Translations under genes and position numbers: made by a program
In this document: positions 1 to 9,329 of the stretch, in pieces
Numbering within the stretch: position 1 is the first letter of the stretch
Layout: each line of letters opens with the position of its first letter
Assembly: GCF_018614055.1 (NCBI RefSeq)
Contig: NZ_JAGGPB010000005.1
Location: forward strand, 322,202 to 386,201
Direction: 5' to 3'
Length of the DNA: 64,000 nucleotides
From: Streptomyces sp. ISL-98
Lineage (GTDB): Bacteria > Actinomycetota > Actinomycetes > Streptomycetales > Streptomycetaceae
The notes under the pieces: generated by a model
Databases searched by the model: none
What the model saw: the letters and a program-made list of their open reading frames with translations, nothing else
What the model was told of the DNA's origin: nothing

Positions 1-465
1 GGCCGCACGCTCGTCTGGGCGGGCCTGCCGATCGACTTCGGGCCGTTCTTCTGGGCGCAGGCGGTGCCGGGGCAGCCGGTCCCGACGCTGGCGGAACTCG
101 CCGCCCAGCGTGGGGTGCAGCCGGCCTCGGACGCGGGCTCGTACCTCGTCATGGGCAGCGACTTCGGACGCGCGATCTGCGTTCAGTACGGTACGGCGAA
201 CATCGTCGCCGTACCGGTGGAGGCGGGCCCAGGCGGCCGGCCCGTACCGCCGCAGTTCGTGAACACCGGGCTGCCCGAGTTCGCGCGCTCGCTGGCCCTG
301 CTCGGCCGGATGTGGCGACTGCGCTTCGGGCTCACGCCGGAACAGGCGGGCCGCTGGACGGTCGACTTCCAGGCGCAGCTCGCCGCGCTGGACCCGGCGG
401 CGCTGTCGTCGCCGGAGAGCTGGTGGTCGGTGCTGCTGGAGCAGATGTGGGACGGCCTGATCTGA
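1..465 (+). CDS. SUKH-4-like immunity family protein, 3' part only
   Basis: The reading frame is open from the first base of the window, so the gene starts to the left and only the last 154 codons are seen; an internal GTG at 64 is not a credible start because the upstream codons are in the same conserved frame (WAGLPIDFGPFFWAQ). The visible part carries PASDAGSYLVMGSDFG, CVQYGTANIVAVP and a C-terminal ESWWSVLLEQMWDGL block. I recognise this as the C-terminal part of the SUKH-4 (SMI1/KNR4 superfamily) proteins common in Streptomyces; the superfamily includes immunity proteins of contact-dependent toxins. No toxin gene is visible, so an immunity role is inference only. A strong terminator follows at 496-540. 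Confidence 0.75.
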   Translation, partial: GRTLVWAGLPIDFGPFFWAQAVPGQPVPTLAELAAQRGVQPASDAGSYLVMGSDFGRAICVQYGTANIVAVPVEAGPGGRPVPPQFVNTGLPEFARSLALLGRMWRLRFGLTPEQAGRWTVDFQAQLAALDPAALSSPESWWSVLLEQMWDGLI

Positions 466-495
466 CCGGCCGACCCGGCTGAAGTGTGTACGTAC

Positions 496-540
496 GACTG
501 AGGCGCCCGACCCCCGCAGAACGGGTCGGGCGCCTCAGTC
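496..540 (+). terminator. Intrinsic terminator after the SUKH-like gene
   Basis: Perfect 18-bp inverted repeat (arms 496-513 and 523-540) with a 9-nt loop. It has no T-run, as is usual for Streptomyces terminators, and it lies 31 nt after the stop codon. Confidence 0.8.
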
Positions 541-703
541 ATATGCAACGCACGATCCGATCTAGCCATCCCTTTCCGATTTCTGACAACAAATCACGCA
601 CCCTTGACCGAACGAGTCGGGCGGAGTGTCGCGTTATGAGCACTTCATCTTGATCCGTCAAGATTGCGCGGACTGCGTTGTGTGTCGGAGAGAGGCTTCA
701 AGG

Positions 704-1597
704 ATGAATGCATCGGTTTCACCGTCACCTCACGGCTTCGTCGTCGTACGAGGCCGCGGCTACCGCCAGGAACAGGTGGAACGCCAAGTCGCCCGGCTCT
801 CCCGGGACCGCGACGCCGCGTGGGAGCGCGCAGCGCGCCTCACCGTCCTCGCCAGGGACATGGAGGCCGAGGCGGCCGAGGTCTGCCGGCTGGCGGCAGG
901 GCTCGCCCCGCAGACGTACGAGAACCTCGGCAAGGGCGCCCAGAACCTCCTCGCGGTGGTCGAGGAGGAGGTCGCGGCGGTGGCCGCCGCGGCACGCGAC
1001 GACGCGCAGGCGCTGCACGACGCGGCCGAGGCGGAGGCGGCCAAGATCCGGGACGCGGCGCGTGCGTACGCCGACAAGGTACGGGCGGACGCCGAGGCCT
1101 GCGCCCAGCAGCTCCTCAACACCGCACAGGCCACCGCCGACGAGGCCCGGATCGGCGCACGCCGGTACGTGAAGGAGGTGCGGGGCGAGGCGGTCGGGGC
1201 GCTGAAGGAGACGCGGCAGCGTACGGCCGCCCTGCTCGCCGCCCAGCGCGAGGAACACGCCGAGCGCTGGGAGGCGGTGGGGCGTGAACTCGCGGGTCAC
1301 CAGGCCCTGTTCGACGCACGCCACGCCGAGCTGACGGCGCACGCCGAGGGCACCCTGGCTGATGCCAAGCGCGCCCTGGCCGAGGCGGAGGAGGCGGCCC
1401 GCCACGGCCAGGAGGACGCGGAGGCTCAGGCGGCGGAGCTGCTGGCGCAGGCCCGGGTGAGCGAGGAGCGCATCGCACGCGAGACGGAACGCATCCTGCG
1501 CGAGCACGAGGAGGCCGGCGAGGAGATGCAGGCCCACATGACCCATGTACGCACCAGCCTGGCCACTCTGACGGGCCGGGCGACGGCAGAGGGGTGA
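704..1597 (+). CDS. FilP/DivIVA-like coiled-coil protein ('cellulose-binding protein' family)
   Basis: A 297-residue protein. Residues about 10-45 (GFVVVRGRGYRQEQVERQV...) resemble the short N-terminal DivIVA-type segment of Streptomyces FilP and its paralogues. The rest is one long Ala/Glu/Arg-rich coiled coil with no membrane segment. The start at ATG 704 (MNASVSPS) is preferred over GTG 626, because a GGAGAGAGG run ends about 8 nt upstream and the N-terminal family segment begins right after it. FilP and Scy are intermediate-filament-like proteins of hyphal tips, and this is a paralogue of that type rather than FilP itself (no scy neighbour). A role in polar growth or cell shape is inference. 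It converges on the symporter gene, with a shared terminator at 1621-1645. Confidence 0.75.
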   Translation: MNASVSPSPHGFVVVRGRGYRQEQVERQVARLSRDRDAAWERAARLTVLARDMEAEAAEVCRLAAGLAPQTYENLGKGAQNLLAVVEEEVAAVAAAARDDAQALHDAAEAEAAKIRDAARAYADKVRADAEACAQQLLNTAQATADEARIGARRYVKEVRGEAVGALKETRQRTAALLAAQREEHAERWEAVGRELAGHQALFDARHAELTAHAEGTLADAKRALAEAEEAARHGQEDAEAQAAELLAQARVSEERIARETERILREHEEAGEEMQAHMTHVRTSLATLTGRATAEG

Positions 1598-1620
1598 CCA
1601 GGTCCGACGAGGGGGAGGCG

Positions 1621-1645
1621 GCGGCCCTGGTCCGACCAGGGCCGC
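1621..1645. terminator. Bidirectional hairpin between convergent genes
   Basis: 11-bp inverted repeat (1621-1631 / 1635-1645) with a 3-nt loop, in the 57-nt gap between the coiled-coil gene (+) and the symporter gene (-). Suitable to terminate both. Confidence 0.7.
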
Positions 1646-1654
1646 CCGGGGTCG

Positions 1655-3259
1655 TCACCGGCTGCCGCCCCCCGCCCCGGCCAGGATCCACGCCTCCACC
1701 GCCTCGTACTGGCGCCGCTGATCGCCGGATTTTCGGCGGCTCAGGAACGTACCGAGCCAGCCCATGAAGAAGCCGAACGGGATCGAGACCAGGCCTGTCG
1801 TGGTGAACGGGTACCAGTTGAAGTCCTGGGCGGGGAAGACGGAATGGGGCGATCCCGAGACCAGGTTGGTGCCCGTGATCAGCACGAAGACGCACAGCGT
1901 GCCGCCGATGAGGGTGCACATCAGGCCGGTGCGCGTGAAGCGGCGCCAGAAGAGGCTGTAGACGAGGGCCGGGGCGAGGGCGGATGCGCCGATGCAGAAG
2001 GAAAGGGTGACGAGCGGCTGTACGTTCCAGTGGCGGGCCAGGACCGCGAGGACGATCGCGGGGAGGCCGACTCCGACTGCCGCCGCCCTGGCCACGCCCA
2101 TCTCTGTCGCGTCCCGCACGAGGGATTTGCGGACGCCGTGGGCGAAGAGGTCGTGGGCGAGCGAGTTCGCGCACGCCAGGATCATGCCCGCGACCGAGGC
2201 GAGAAGGGTGAGGAAGATCGCGGTGGTCACGGACGTGAAGATCAGGGTTTCGAGGGCGGATGCGTCGGCGCCCAGCAGGGCCTGAGTGACCAGCAGGATC
2301 GAGGTGTTGCCCTGCGGGTCGTGCGTAGTGATCGTCGGGCGGCCGACGAGCGCCGCCGCGCCGAAGCCGATCACCGTGATGAGCAGGCAGAAGAAGACGA
2401 CGACCGAGACCGCCCAGGACATCGAGCGGCGTACGGCGAGTGCGTTGCGCGAGCTGTACATGCGCATCGTGATGTGGGGGAGGCAGGCGGCGCCCAGGAC
2501 GACCGTCAACTCCGAGCTGATCATGTCGAGTTCGTTGCCGTCGAACTGGAGCCCCGACCTCAGGTAGGCATCGCCCGCGCCGCTGCCGTCCCTGGCCGCG
2601 CCCAGCAGCCCGCCGGTGCTCCAGTCGAAGTGGTTGAGGACGAGGACGGCGACCGCCACGCCCGCGCCCAGCAGGAAGACGGTTTTGATGATCTGGATGA
2701 GAGCGGTGCCCTTCATGCCCCCGATGGCGGCGTAACTGATCATCAGTACGCCCAGCAGGACGATGCAGCTGGTCCTGAATCCCGAGCCCTCGAAGCCCAG
2801 GATGAAGGAGAGCAAGTGGCCGGCGCCCGCGAGCTGTACGACCATCAGGGGGAGCAGCGCGGCGAGCGTGACGGCGCTGGCGGTGATGCGTACGGCGCGG
2901 CTGGGCGCGCGGCGGGCGAGGGCGTCGCCCATGGTGAACCGGCCCGCGTTGCGCAGGGGTTCGGCCAGCAGAAACATCAGGAGTACGAGGGAGAGTGCCG
3001 TGCTCAGGGCCAGTACGACGCCGTCGTAGCCGGTGAGGGAGATGACGCCGATCGTGCCGAGGACGGTGGCCGCCGAGATGTAGTCGCCCGCTATGGCCAG
3101 GCCGTTGCGCATGGGGGAGAGCGAGCGGTAGCCCGTGTAGAACTCGGCGAGGTCGTCGCGGTCGGGCCCGGTCATCACGCACATCAGCAGCGTCACTGTC
3201 GCCACGGCGATGAAGGCGACCAGGGAGATTTCCTGCGTGGAGTCGCTGAATCCGGTCAC
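1655..3259 (-). CDS. Sodium:solute symporter, ActP-like cation/monocarboxylate transporter
   Basis: A 534-residue integral membrane protein with about 13 hydrophobic segments, of the SSS family. Features include an N-terminal segment followed by EFYTGYRSLSPMRNGLAIAGDYISAATVLG, the usual SSS motif with the sodium-site serine/alanine stretch, and GGMKGTALIQIIK. The closest family type is ActP (cation-acetate/monocarboxylate symporter), but the substrate cannot be read from sequence. The GTG start at 3259 overlaps the DUF485 stop codon (GTGA), so the two genes are translationally coupled. This DUF485-ActP pairing is typical of yjcH-actP operons. The operon promoter should lie in 3643-3865, where three TTACC/GGTAA palindromes are found. 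Confidence 0.88.
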   Translation of the reverse strand: MTGFSDSTQEISLVAFIAVATVTLLMCVMTGPDRDDLAEFYTGYRSLSPMRNGLAIAGDYISAATVLGTIGVISLTGYDGVVLALSTALSLVLLMFLLAEPLRNAGRFTMGDALARRAPSRAVRITASAVTLAALLPLMVVQLAGAGHLLSFILGFEGSGFRTSCIVLLGVLMISYAAIGGMKGTALIQIIKTVFLLGAGVAVAVLVLNHFDWSTGGLLGAARDGSGAGDAYLRSGLQFDGNELDMISSELTVVLGAACLPHITMRMYSSRNALAVRRSMSWAVSVVVFFCLLITVIGFGAAALVGRPTITTHDPQGNTSILLVTQALLGADASALETLIFTSVTTAIFLTLLASVAGMILACANSLAHDLFAHGVRKSLVRDATEMGVARAAAVGVGLPAIVLAVLARHWNVQPLVTLSFCIGASALAPALVYSLFWRRFTRTGLMCTLIGGTLCVFVLITGTNLVSGSPHSVFPAQDFNWYPFTTTGLVSIPFGFFMGWLGTFLSRRKSGDQRRQYEAVEAWILAGAGGGSR

Positions 3260-3642
3260 CGGGCCGCCCCCCGCGACGCTTGGTTGCGGAGGTTCTCGGA
3301 GAGCGGGTCGACTCTGCGGCGGGCGGACTTCTCGTACACCGTGATGGCCACGAGGGTGACGGGGAGCTGGCAGAGGCCCAGCAGCAGGCCGGTGTTGAGA
3401 CCGCCCGGCAGCTCGCTGCCCATCAGGCCGGGCGCGTAGCCGGAGAGGATCAGGAAGAGCGTGAAATAGCCGAGGGCGGTGAGGGTGGCGACGCGGCGCA
3501 GGCGGCGGTACGCCGAACGCAGTTGGCGCAGGTCGCTGTGGTGGCCGGGAATGCCGGTGTGGGCGGGGACGGGCTGCGGCGGTACGGGTGGGACAGGCTT
3601 GGAGCTTTGCCAGGGGTACAGGTATTCCGGGTAGTGCGGCAT
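3256..3642 (-). CDS. DUF485 family membrane protein, symporter partner
   Basis: 128 residues. The N-terminal 40 residues are Pro/His-rich (PPVPPQPVPAH). Residues about 55-105 hold two hydrophobic helices (ATLTALGYFTLFLILSG and GLLLGLCQLPVTLVAITVY) followed by the basic tail YEKSARRRVDPL, which is the DUF485 (YjcH) layout. These small proteins are encoded just before ActP-type symporters; their exact role is unknown. The ATG at 3642 has AAGGAG about 10 nt upstream. It is first gene of a two-gene operon with a 4-nt overlap into the symporter gene. Confidence 0.85.
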   Translation of the reverse strand: MPHYPEYLYPWQSSKPVPPVPPQPVPAHTGIPGHHSDLRQLRSAYRRLRRVATLTALGYFTLFLILSGYAPGLMGSELPGGLNTGLLLGLCQLPVTLVAITVYEKSARRRVDPLSENLRNQASRGAAR

Positions 3643-3750
3643 GTACGGGCTTCTCCTTGCGCGGCTGGTACCCGAGCGGGTGCAGGGAGGAGCGCGACCG
3701 GGGCCGGGAGCGGCGGCGGGGCGCTTGTGGGGTCGCGTACGTTACCCAGG

Positions 3751-3846
3751 GGTAGTCGCCCCGGCGAGCCTTTCGTACGAACTCGCACCGGGAATCAGGC
3801 AGTTACCTCGGGTAATGAGACGCTCCCGAAACCTTACTGGTGGTAA
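3751..3846. promoter_or_regulatory. Cluster of three TTACC...GGTAA palindromes, probable operators
   Basis: Three related inverted repeats occur within 96 bp: TTACCCAGGGGTAG from 3752, the perfect TTACC-TCG-GGTAA at 3803-3815, and TTAC-TGGTG-GTAA at 3834-3846. They sit between the end of the exporter gene and the start of the DUF485-symporter operon, so they most likely control that operon (both genes read leftwards). The regulator is unknown. Confidence 0.5.
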
Positions 3847-3865
3847 CGGGTCGAGAAGGCCCGTT

Positions 3866-5485
3866 TCAGCCGACCGGTTTGTCTTCTCCCAGGACAGGGA
3901 AGCGACGCGGCGCGACAAAGACGAGCACGAGCAGAGCGACGCCCGCCGCGATCGCCGCGCCCACGTAGACATGGTCGACGGCGGTGTCCACGGCCCGCCG
4001 CAGATAGTCGGCGGCCTCTGCGGTGAGCGAGCCCGGATCGCCCAGCGCGTGCGAGACGGAATCGAGGTCGCCGGGCAGCCCGTTCCGTATCCCGTCGGGC
4101 GCGGCGGCGAGTTTGGAAGCGAGCGTGGCATTGGCGATCGCGCCGAAGAGGGCCGCGCCGACGGACTGGCCCACCTGCCGGCAGAAGAGGACCGACGCGG
4201 TCGTCGTGCCGCGCTCCGACCAGCCCACCGTCGACTGGACGCCGACGATCAGGGGCAGCTGGAAGAGGCCGAGCGCCGCGCCGAGCAGCAGCATGATCAG
4301 GGCGGGCTGCCACGCGGCGCCCGGGAACGGCAGCAGCGGGAAGGCGAGCAGGATCAGCGTCGAGCAGCCGATGCCGATGATCGCGGTCAGCCGGAAGCCG
4401 ATGCGGTTGTACGCGTGCTGGCTCAGCGCGGCGGAGACCGGCCAGCTCAGCGTCATGATCGACAGGACGAAACCGGCGGCGATCGGGCCGAGACCGAGGA
4501 CCGACTGGGCGTAGGTGGGCAGGAACACGGTCGGCGCGACCATGAGGAGGCCGAGCGCGCCGAGGGCGAGATTGACGGCGGCAATGGTGCGCCTGCGCCA
4601 CACCCACCCCGGGATGATCGGCTCGGCTGCGCGGCGTTCGATGACGACGGTCGCGGCGGCGAGAAGAGCGCTCCCGCCGAACAGGGCCAGGGAGGGCGCG
4701 GAGAGCCAGGGCCAGGCGACGCCGCCCTGGACGAGGGCGAAGAGCAGCAGGCCGCCGCAGGCGAAAACGGCCAGGGCGCCCGCCCAGTCGATACGGGGGC
4801 GGGTGGCCGTACGCGACGTCGTACGGGCGCCTTCGTGCAGGTGGCGGGCGATGAGCCAGAGGGCGACGCCGCCGACCGGCAGGTTGACGAGGAAGATCCA
4901 GCGCCAGTCGGCGTACGCGGCGAGCAGCCCGCCGAGCGCCGGGCCCGCGACGGCCGACACCGCCCACACGGTCGACAGCTTCGCCTGGATCTTCGGGCGT
5001 TCCTTGAGGGGGTAGAGGTCGGCGGCGATGGTCTGGACGGTGCCCTGGATGGCGCCGCCGCCGAGGCCCTGGACGATACGGAACGCGATCAGGCTGCCCA
5101 TGTTCCAGGCACAGGCGCAGAGGAGCGAGCCGAGGAGGAACAGGGCTATGCCCGCGATCAGGACGGGCTTGCGGCCGAAGGTGTCGGAGAGCTTTCCGTA
5201 CACCGGGAGGGTGACGGTCACGGCGAGGAGATAGCCGGAGAACAGCCAGGAGAAGATGGCGAATCCGCCCAGGTCGCCGACGATCTGGGGGACGGCGGTG
5301 GAGACGATCGTGCCGTCGAGGGCGGCCAGTGCCATGCCGAGCATGAGCGCGGCGACGACCGGGCCGCGGCGGGCGGTGCGTATCGGGCCGGTGCTGTCCG
5401 TGCCGCCCGTGCCGTCCGGACTGCCGGCGCCGCCTGTGCCGCCCGTGTTGCCGGTCGTGCCCGCAGTGCCGCTTGCGCCGCTCAC
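3866..5485 (-). CDS. MFS drug-exporter-like protein, DHA2 (EmrB/QacA, 14-TM) family
   Basis: 539 residues from the chosen GTG at 5485. It has about 14 membrane segments. MFS motif A is GKLSDTFGRKP, and the DHA2 signature LDGTIVSTAVP lies in TM1. The chosen start has GAAGGGA 7 nt upstream; a GTG at 5581 would add 32 residues but has no ribosome-binding site. The first 35 residues are an unusual Gly/Ser/Thr/Asn low-complexity tail ahead of TM1. Members expel drugs, dyes or lipids by proton antiport; the substrate here is unknown. It is divergent from the ABC ATPase gene at 5736, sharing a 250-bp promoter region. Confidence 0.85.
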   Translation of the reverse strand: MSGASGTAGTTGNTGGTGGAGSPDGTGGTDSTGPIRTARRGPVVAALMLGMALAALDGTIVSTAVPQIVGDLGGFAIFSWLFSGYLLAVTVTLPVYGKLSDTFGRKPVLIAGIALFLLGSLLCACAWNMGSLIAFRIVQGLGGGAIQGTVQTIAADLYPLKERPKIQAKLSTVWAVSAVAGPALGGLLAAYADWRWIFLVNLPVGGVALWLIARHLHEGARTTSRTATRPRIDWAGALAVFACGGLLLFALVQGGVAWPWLSAPSLALFGGSALLAAATVVIERRAAEPIIPGWVWRRRTIAAVNLALGALGLLMVAPTVFLPTYAQSVLGLGPIAAGFVLSIMTLSWPVSAALSQHAYNRIGFRLTAIIGIGCSTLILLAFPLLPFPGAAWQPALIMLLLGAALGLFQLPLIVGVQSTVGWSERGTTTASVLFCRQVGQSVGAALFGAIANATLASKLAAAPDGIRNGLPGDLDSVSHALGDPGSLTAEAADYLRRAVDTAVDHVYVGAAIAAGVALLVLVFVAPRRFPVLGEDKPVG

Positions 5486-5735
5486 CAAGATCCCTTCACC
5501 GTGCACGTATCTGGCTCTCGACACCTTCTCACCCGCAGGTCGCGCAGCGGGAGGGTGCAGCGTCCCCGAGTACGGCTCCACCTGAGGGTGGAGAGCCCCT
5601 AGGGGGATCTCCTTACTTCTGGCCAGGGGGCGTTCGTCCCGGTGGAGGACGAGGTGGGCGGGGTCCGTTCCTTAGCTTGTTCTTACGGCTGATCGCAGAT
5701 TCGACGTGCTCGATCGACGACCTAGGAGATTTACC

Positions 5736-6524
5736 GTGACAACGGCCATGACCATGACCAGGCAAGAGGGCGCCGGCGGGCGTACGGCCGTTGCCGCGAG
5801 GGCGCGGCAGGTCGTCAAGGCGTACGGGGCGGGGGAGACCCGCGTCGTCGCGCTCGACCACGTCGATGTGGACATCAACCGGGGGCAGTTCACCGCCATC
5901 ATGGGCCCGTCCGGCTCCGGCAAGTCGACGCTGATGCACTGCCTGGCCGGCCTGGACACCGTGACGTCGGGCGAGATCCATCTCGACGAAACCGAGATCA
6001 CCAAGCTCAAGGACAAGAAGCTCACGCAGCTGCGCAGGGACCGGATCGGTTTCATATTCCAGGCCTTCAACCTGCTGCCGACGCTCAACGCCCTGGAGAA
6101 CATCACGCTGCCGATGGACATCGCGGGCCGCAAACCGGACGCCGCGTGGCTGAACAGGGTGGTGGAGACGGTCGGTCTCGGGGACCGCCTCAAGCACCGG
6201 CCGACGCAGCTGTCCGGCGGCCAGCAGCAGCGAGTAGCCGTGGCGCGGGCCCTCGCCGCCCGCCCCGAGATCATCTTCGGCGACGAGCCGACCGGAAACC
6301 TCGACTCCCGGGCGGGAGCGGAGGTGCTGGACTTCCTGCGCACGTCGGTGGACGAGCTGGGCCAGACCATCGTGATGGTCACCCATGACCCGGTCGCCGC
6401 TTCGTACGCGGACCGGGTGCTGTATCTCGCGGACGGCCGGATCGTCGACGAGATGTTCTCCCCGACCGCCGAGCAGGTCCTCGACCGCATGAAGGACTTC
6501 GACGCGCGCGGGCGGACGTCATGA
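5736..6524 (+). CDS. ABC transporter ATP-binding protein, MacB/LolD-like
   Basis: 262 residues. It carries Walker A GPSGSGKST, Q-loop FQAFNLLPT, the signature LSGGQQQRVAVARAL, Walker B IIFGDEPTGNLDS and a switch His in MVTHDP, so it should be an active ATPase. LolD/MacB/FtsE-type ATPases pair with FtsX-like permeases and act as mechanotransmitters or extract lipids/peptides. The GTG start at 5736 has AGGAG 7 nt upstream; an earlier in-frame start at 5706 lies before that site and is rejected. Its stop overlaps the permease ATG (ATGA), so the pair is co-translated. A close paralogue lies at 40821-41588, sharing the same C-terminal pattern (DRMK-FD--GRTS). Confidence 0.92.
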   Translation: MTTAMTMTRQEGAGGRTAVAARARQVVKAYGAGETRVVALDHVDVDINRGQFTAIMGPSGSGKSTLMHCLAGLDTVTSGEIHLDETEITKLKDKKLTQLRRDRIGFIFQAFNLLPTLNALENITLPMDIAGRKPDAAWLNRVVETVGLGDRLKHRPTQLSGGQQQRVAVARALAARPEIIFGDEPTGNLDSRAGAEVLDFLRTSVDELGQTIVMVTHDPVAASYADRVLYLADGRIVDEMFSPTAEQVLDRMKDFDARGRTS

Positions 6525-9112
6525 CTGTCCTCAGGACCTCCATGCGCAACTTCGTCGCGCACAAGGGACGGATGGCGCTCTCCGCCGTCGCGGTCCTCCT
6601 CTCGGTGGCGTTCGTGTGCGGCACGCTCGTCTTCACCGACACCATGAACACGACGTTCGACAAGCTCTTCGCCGCGACCGCGGCCGATGTCACCGTCAGC
6701 CCCAAGTCCGCCGAGGTCGGCGACGACGAGGGCCCGCGGACCGGCAGGCCCGAGGCGCTGCCCGCTTCCGTCGTCGAGAAGGTGGCGAAGGCGGACGGCG
6801 TGAAGTCCGCCGAAGGCGCCGTGACCAGCATGTCCGTGACCGTCGTCAACAGCGACAACAAGAACATGGGCTCCGACACCGGCGCACCGACCATCGCCGG
6901 CAACTGGACGCAGAACGACCTCAAGGCCATGGAGATCACCTCGGGACACGCCCCGCGCGGGCCCACCGAGGTGATGGTCGACGCCGACACCGCGGACAAG
7001 CACGGCCTGAAGCTGGGCGACGAGCTGCGGACCATAGCCGTCACCGGCGACTTCGGCGCCAAGATCTCCGGCATCGCCTCCTTCAAGGTGACCAACCCGG
7101 GGGCGACCGTCGTGTACTTCGACACCGCGACCTCGCAGCAGAAGCTGCTGGGCAAGCCGGACACCTTCACGCACATCGCGGTCACCGCCGAACAGGGCGT
7201 CAGCGACACGCAGTTGAAGCAGGACGTCGCGAGTGCGCTCAGTGCGCCCGGAGACTCGGCGGCGTACAAGCTCCAGACCGCGAAGGAGGCCGCCGACTCG
7301 GGCCGTGAGGACGTCGGCTCCTTCCTCGACGTGATGAAGTACGCGATGCTCGGCTTCGCCGGAATCGCCTTCCTCGTCGGCATCTTCCTGATCGTCAACA
7401 CTTTCTCGATGCTGGTCACCCAGCGCACCCGCGAGATCGGCCTGATGCGGGCCATCGGCTCCAGCCGCAAGCAGATCAACAGGTCCGTGCTGGTGGAGGC
7501 GCTGCTGCTGGGCATCGTCGGTTCGATCGCCGGTGTCGGCACCGGTGTCGGCCTCGCCGTCGGCCTGATGAAGCTCATGGGATCCATGGGCATGGAGCTG
7601 TCCACCGAGGACCTGACCGTGGCCTGGACGACCCCGGCCGTCGGCCTCGCACTCGGCATCATCGTCACCGTCGTCGCCGCCTACATCCCCGCCCGGCGGG
7701 CCGGCCAGGTCTCCCCGATGGCCGCACTGCGCGACGCCGGGACTCCGGCGGACGCCAAGGCAGGCTGGATACGGGCCGGGATCGGCCTGGTCCTGACCGG
7801 TACGGGTGGCGCGCTGCTCTACCTGACGGCGCAGGCGGACAAGGCGAGCGACGGCGCGCTGCTCCTCGGCGGCGGTGTCGTTCTCACGCTCATCGGCTTC
7901 ATCGTCGTCGGACCGCTGCTCGCCGGGGGTGTGGTGCGGGTGCTCAGCGCCCTCGTGCTGCGGATGTTCGGCCCCGTCGGCCGGATGGCCGAGCGCAACG
8001 CGCTGCGCAACCCCCGGCGTACGGGAGCGACCGGCGCGGCCCTGATGATCGGCCTCGCGCTGGTGGCGTGCCTGTCGGTGGTCGGCTCCTCGATGGTCGC
8101 GTCGGCGACGGACCAGCTCGACAAGTCGGTCGGCGCGGACTTCATCGTCCGCAGCGGCCCCAGCGGGCCGATCGTGCCCGAGGCGGAGAAGGCGCTGCGC
8201 GCCGTCCCCGGCATCGAGCACTTCACCAGCTACAAGGGCATCGAGGCCGAGCTGACCGCCCCCGACGGCACGTCGGAGGAGACGGAACTGGCCGCCGCCG
8301 ACCCGACGTACACCAGCGACCTGCGGCGCGAGACCGTCGCCGGTGAACTGTCGGCGGCGTACGGCAAGAACGCCATGTCCGTCGGCGACACGTACGCCAA
8401 GAAGCACGGCATCAAGGTCGGCGACGAGATGACGGTCGCTTTCAAGGGCGGCGAGACCGCGAAGCTCAAGATCGCGGCGATCACCTCGGACGACACGGAC
8501 GTCGACGAGGGCGCGATGTACACCAACATCACGACCGCGGCTCAGTACCTGCCGGCCGACAGGATGCCGCTGAACCCGGTCATGTACGCGAAGGCGGTGG
8601 AAGGCAAGGAGGAAGCCGCGTACGCCGCGCTCAAGGACACGCTGTCCGAGTACCCGCAGTACAAGGTGCAGAACCAGGCCGACTTCAAGCAGGACCTCAA
8701 GGACCAGGTCGGCCAGCTGCTCAACATCGTCTACGGCCTGCTGGCCCTCGCGATCATCGTCGCCGTGCTGGGTGTGGTGAACACGCTGGCCCTGTCGGTC
8801 GTCGAGCGGACCAGGGAGATCGGTCTGATGCGGGCCATCGGCCTCTCACGCCGCCAGCTGCGCCGCATGATCCGCCTGGAGTCGGTGGTCATCGCCCTGT
8901 TCGGCGCCCTGCTGGGCCTCGGCCTGGGCATGGGCTGGGGCACGTCGGCGCAGAAGCTGCTGGCCCTGGAGGGCCTGGGCATCCTGGACATCCCGTGGCC
9001 GACGATCATCACGGTCTTCGTGGCCTCGGCCTTCGTGGGCCTGTTCGCGGCGCTGGTCCCGGCGTTCCGGGCGGGGCGGATGAACGTACTGAACGCGATC
9101 GCCACGGATTAG
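6521..9112 (+). CDS. FtsX-like ABC transporter permease, two FtsX domains
   Basis: 863 residues in the MacB/LolCDE-type layout duplicated in one chain: TM1 near residues 15-35, a large extracytoplasmic region (about 40-260), then a first FtsX block (three TMs, about 270-400, with TREIGLMRAIGSSRKQI). A linker with two TMs (about 420-475), a further TM (about 505-525) and a second extracytoplasmic region follow. A second FtsX block (about 735-863, with the repeated TREIGLMRAIGLSRRQL) ends the protein. It is coupled to the ATPase by a 4-nt overlap. Substrate unknown. The second permease of this type in the window is at 38217-40760. Confidence 0.9.
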   Translation: MTVLRTSMRNFVAHKGRMALSAVAVLLSVAFVCGTLVFTDTMNTTFDKLFAATAADVTVSPKSAEVGDDEGPRTGRPEALPASVVEKVAKADGVKSAEGAVTSMSVTVVNSDNKNMGSDTGAPTIAGNWTQNDLKAMEITSGHAPRGPTEVMVDADTADKHGLKLGDELRTIAVTGDFGAKISGIASFKVTNPGATVVYFDTATSQQKLLGKPDTFTHIAVTAEQGVSDTQLKQDVASALSAPGDSAAYKLQTAKEAADSGREDVGSFLDVMKYAMLGFAGIAFLVGIFLIVNTFSMLVTQRTREIGLMRAIGSSRKQINRSVLVEALLLGIVGSIAGVGTGVGLAVGLMKLMGSMGMELSTEDLTVAWTTPAVGLALGIIVTVVAAYIPARRAGQVSPMAALRDAGTPADAKAGWIRAGIGLVLTGTGGALLYLTAQADKASDGALLLGGGVVLTLIGFIVVGPLLAGGVVRVLSALVLRMFGPVGRMAERNALRNPRRTGATGAALMIGLALVACLSVVGSSMVASATDQLDKSVGADFIVRSGPSGPIVPEAEKALRAVPGIEHFTSYKGIEAELTAPDGTSEETELAAADPTYTSDLRRETVAGELSAAYGKNAMSVGDTYAKKHGIKVGDEMTVAFKGGETAKLKIAAITSDDTDVDEGAMYTNITTAAQYLPADRMPLNPVMYAKAVEGKEEAAYAALKDTLSEYPQYKVQNQADFKQDLKDQVGQLLNIVYGLLALAIIVAVLGVVNTLALSVVERTREIGLMRAIGLSRRQLRRMIRLESVVIALFGALLGLGLGMGWGTSAQKLLALEGLGILDIPWPTIITVFVASAFVGLFAALVPAFRAGRMNVLNAIATD

Positions 9113-9141
9113 CGGGGCGGAGCGCGGCGCTGCGGGGGCGG

Positions 9142-9181
9142 GCCCGGCCCGGGGTGTTCCGAGGAACACCCCGGGCCGGGC
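9142..9181 (+). terminator. Terminator after the FtsX-like permease gene
   Basis: Perfect 19-bp inverted repeat (9142-9160 / 9163-9181) with a 2-nt centre, followed by TGTTTGTGT. It is 29 nt after the permease stop. Confidence 0.85.
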
Positions 9182-9329
9182 TGTTTGTGTGCCGGGCTGT
9201 TTGTGTGGGGGTGGATTGCGGACGCGGTTGTCAGCAGCGAGCCGTAGGCTGGAAGAACCCCGGCCCGTTCACGTGTCGGGTCCTTCGCGTTGCCTACACC
9301 ACACCCGCTTACCCGGACGGAAGCCCTTC

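Noticed and set aside
1844..3439. 531-codon plus-strand frame
   Set aside because: Opposite the symporter gene; Glu/Asp/Arg/Gly repeats typical of antisense frames.
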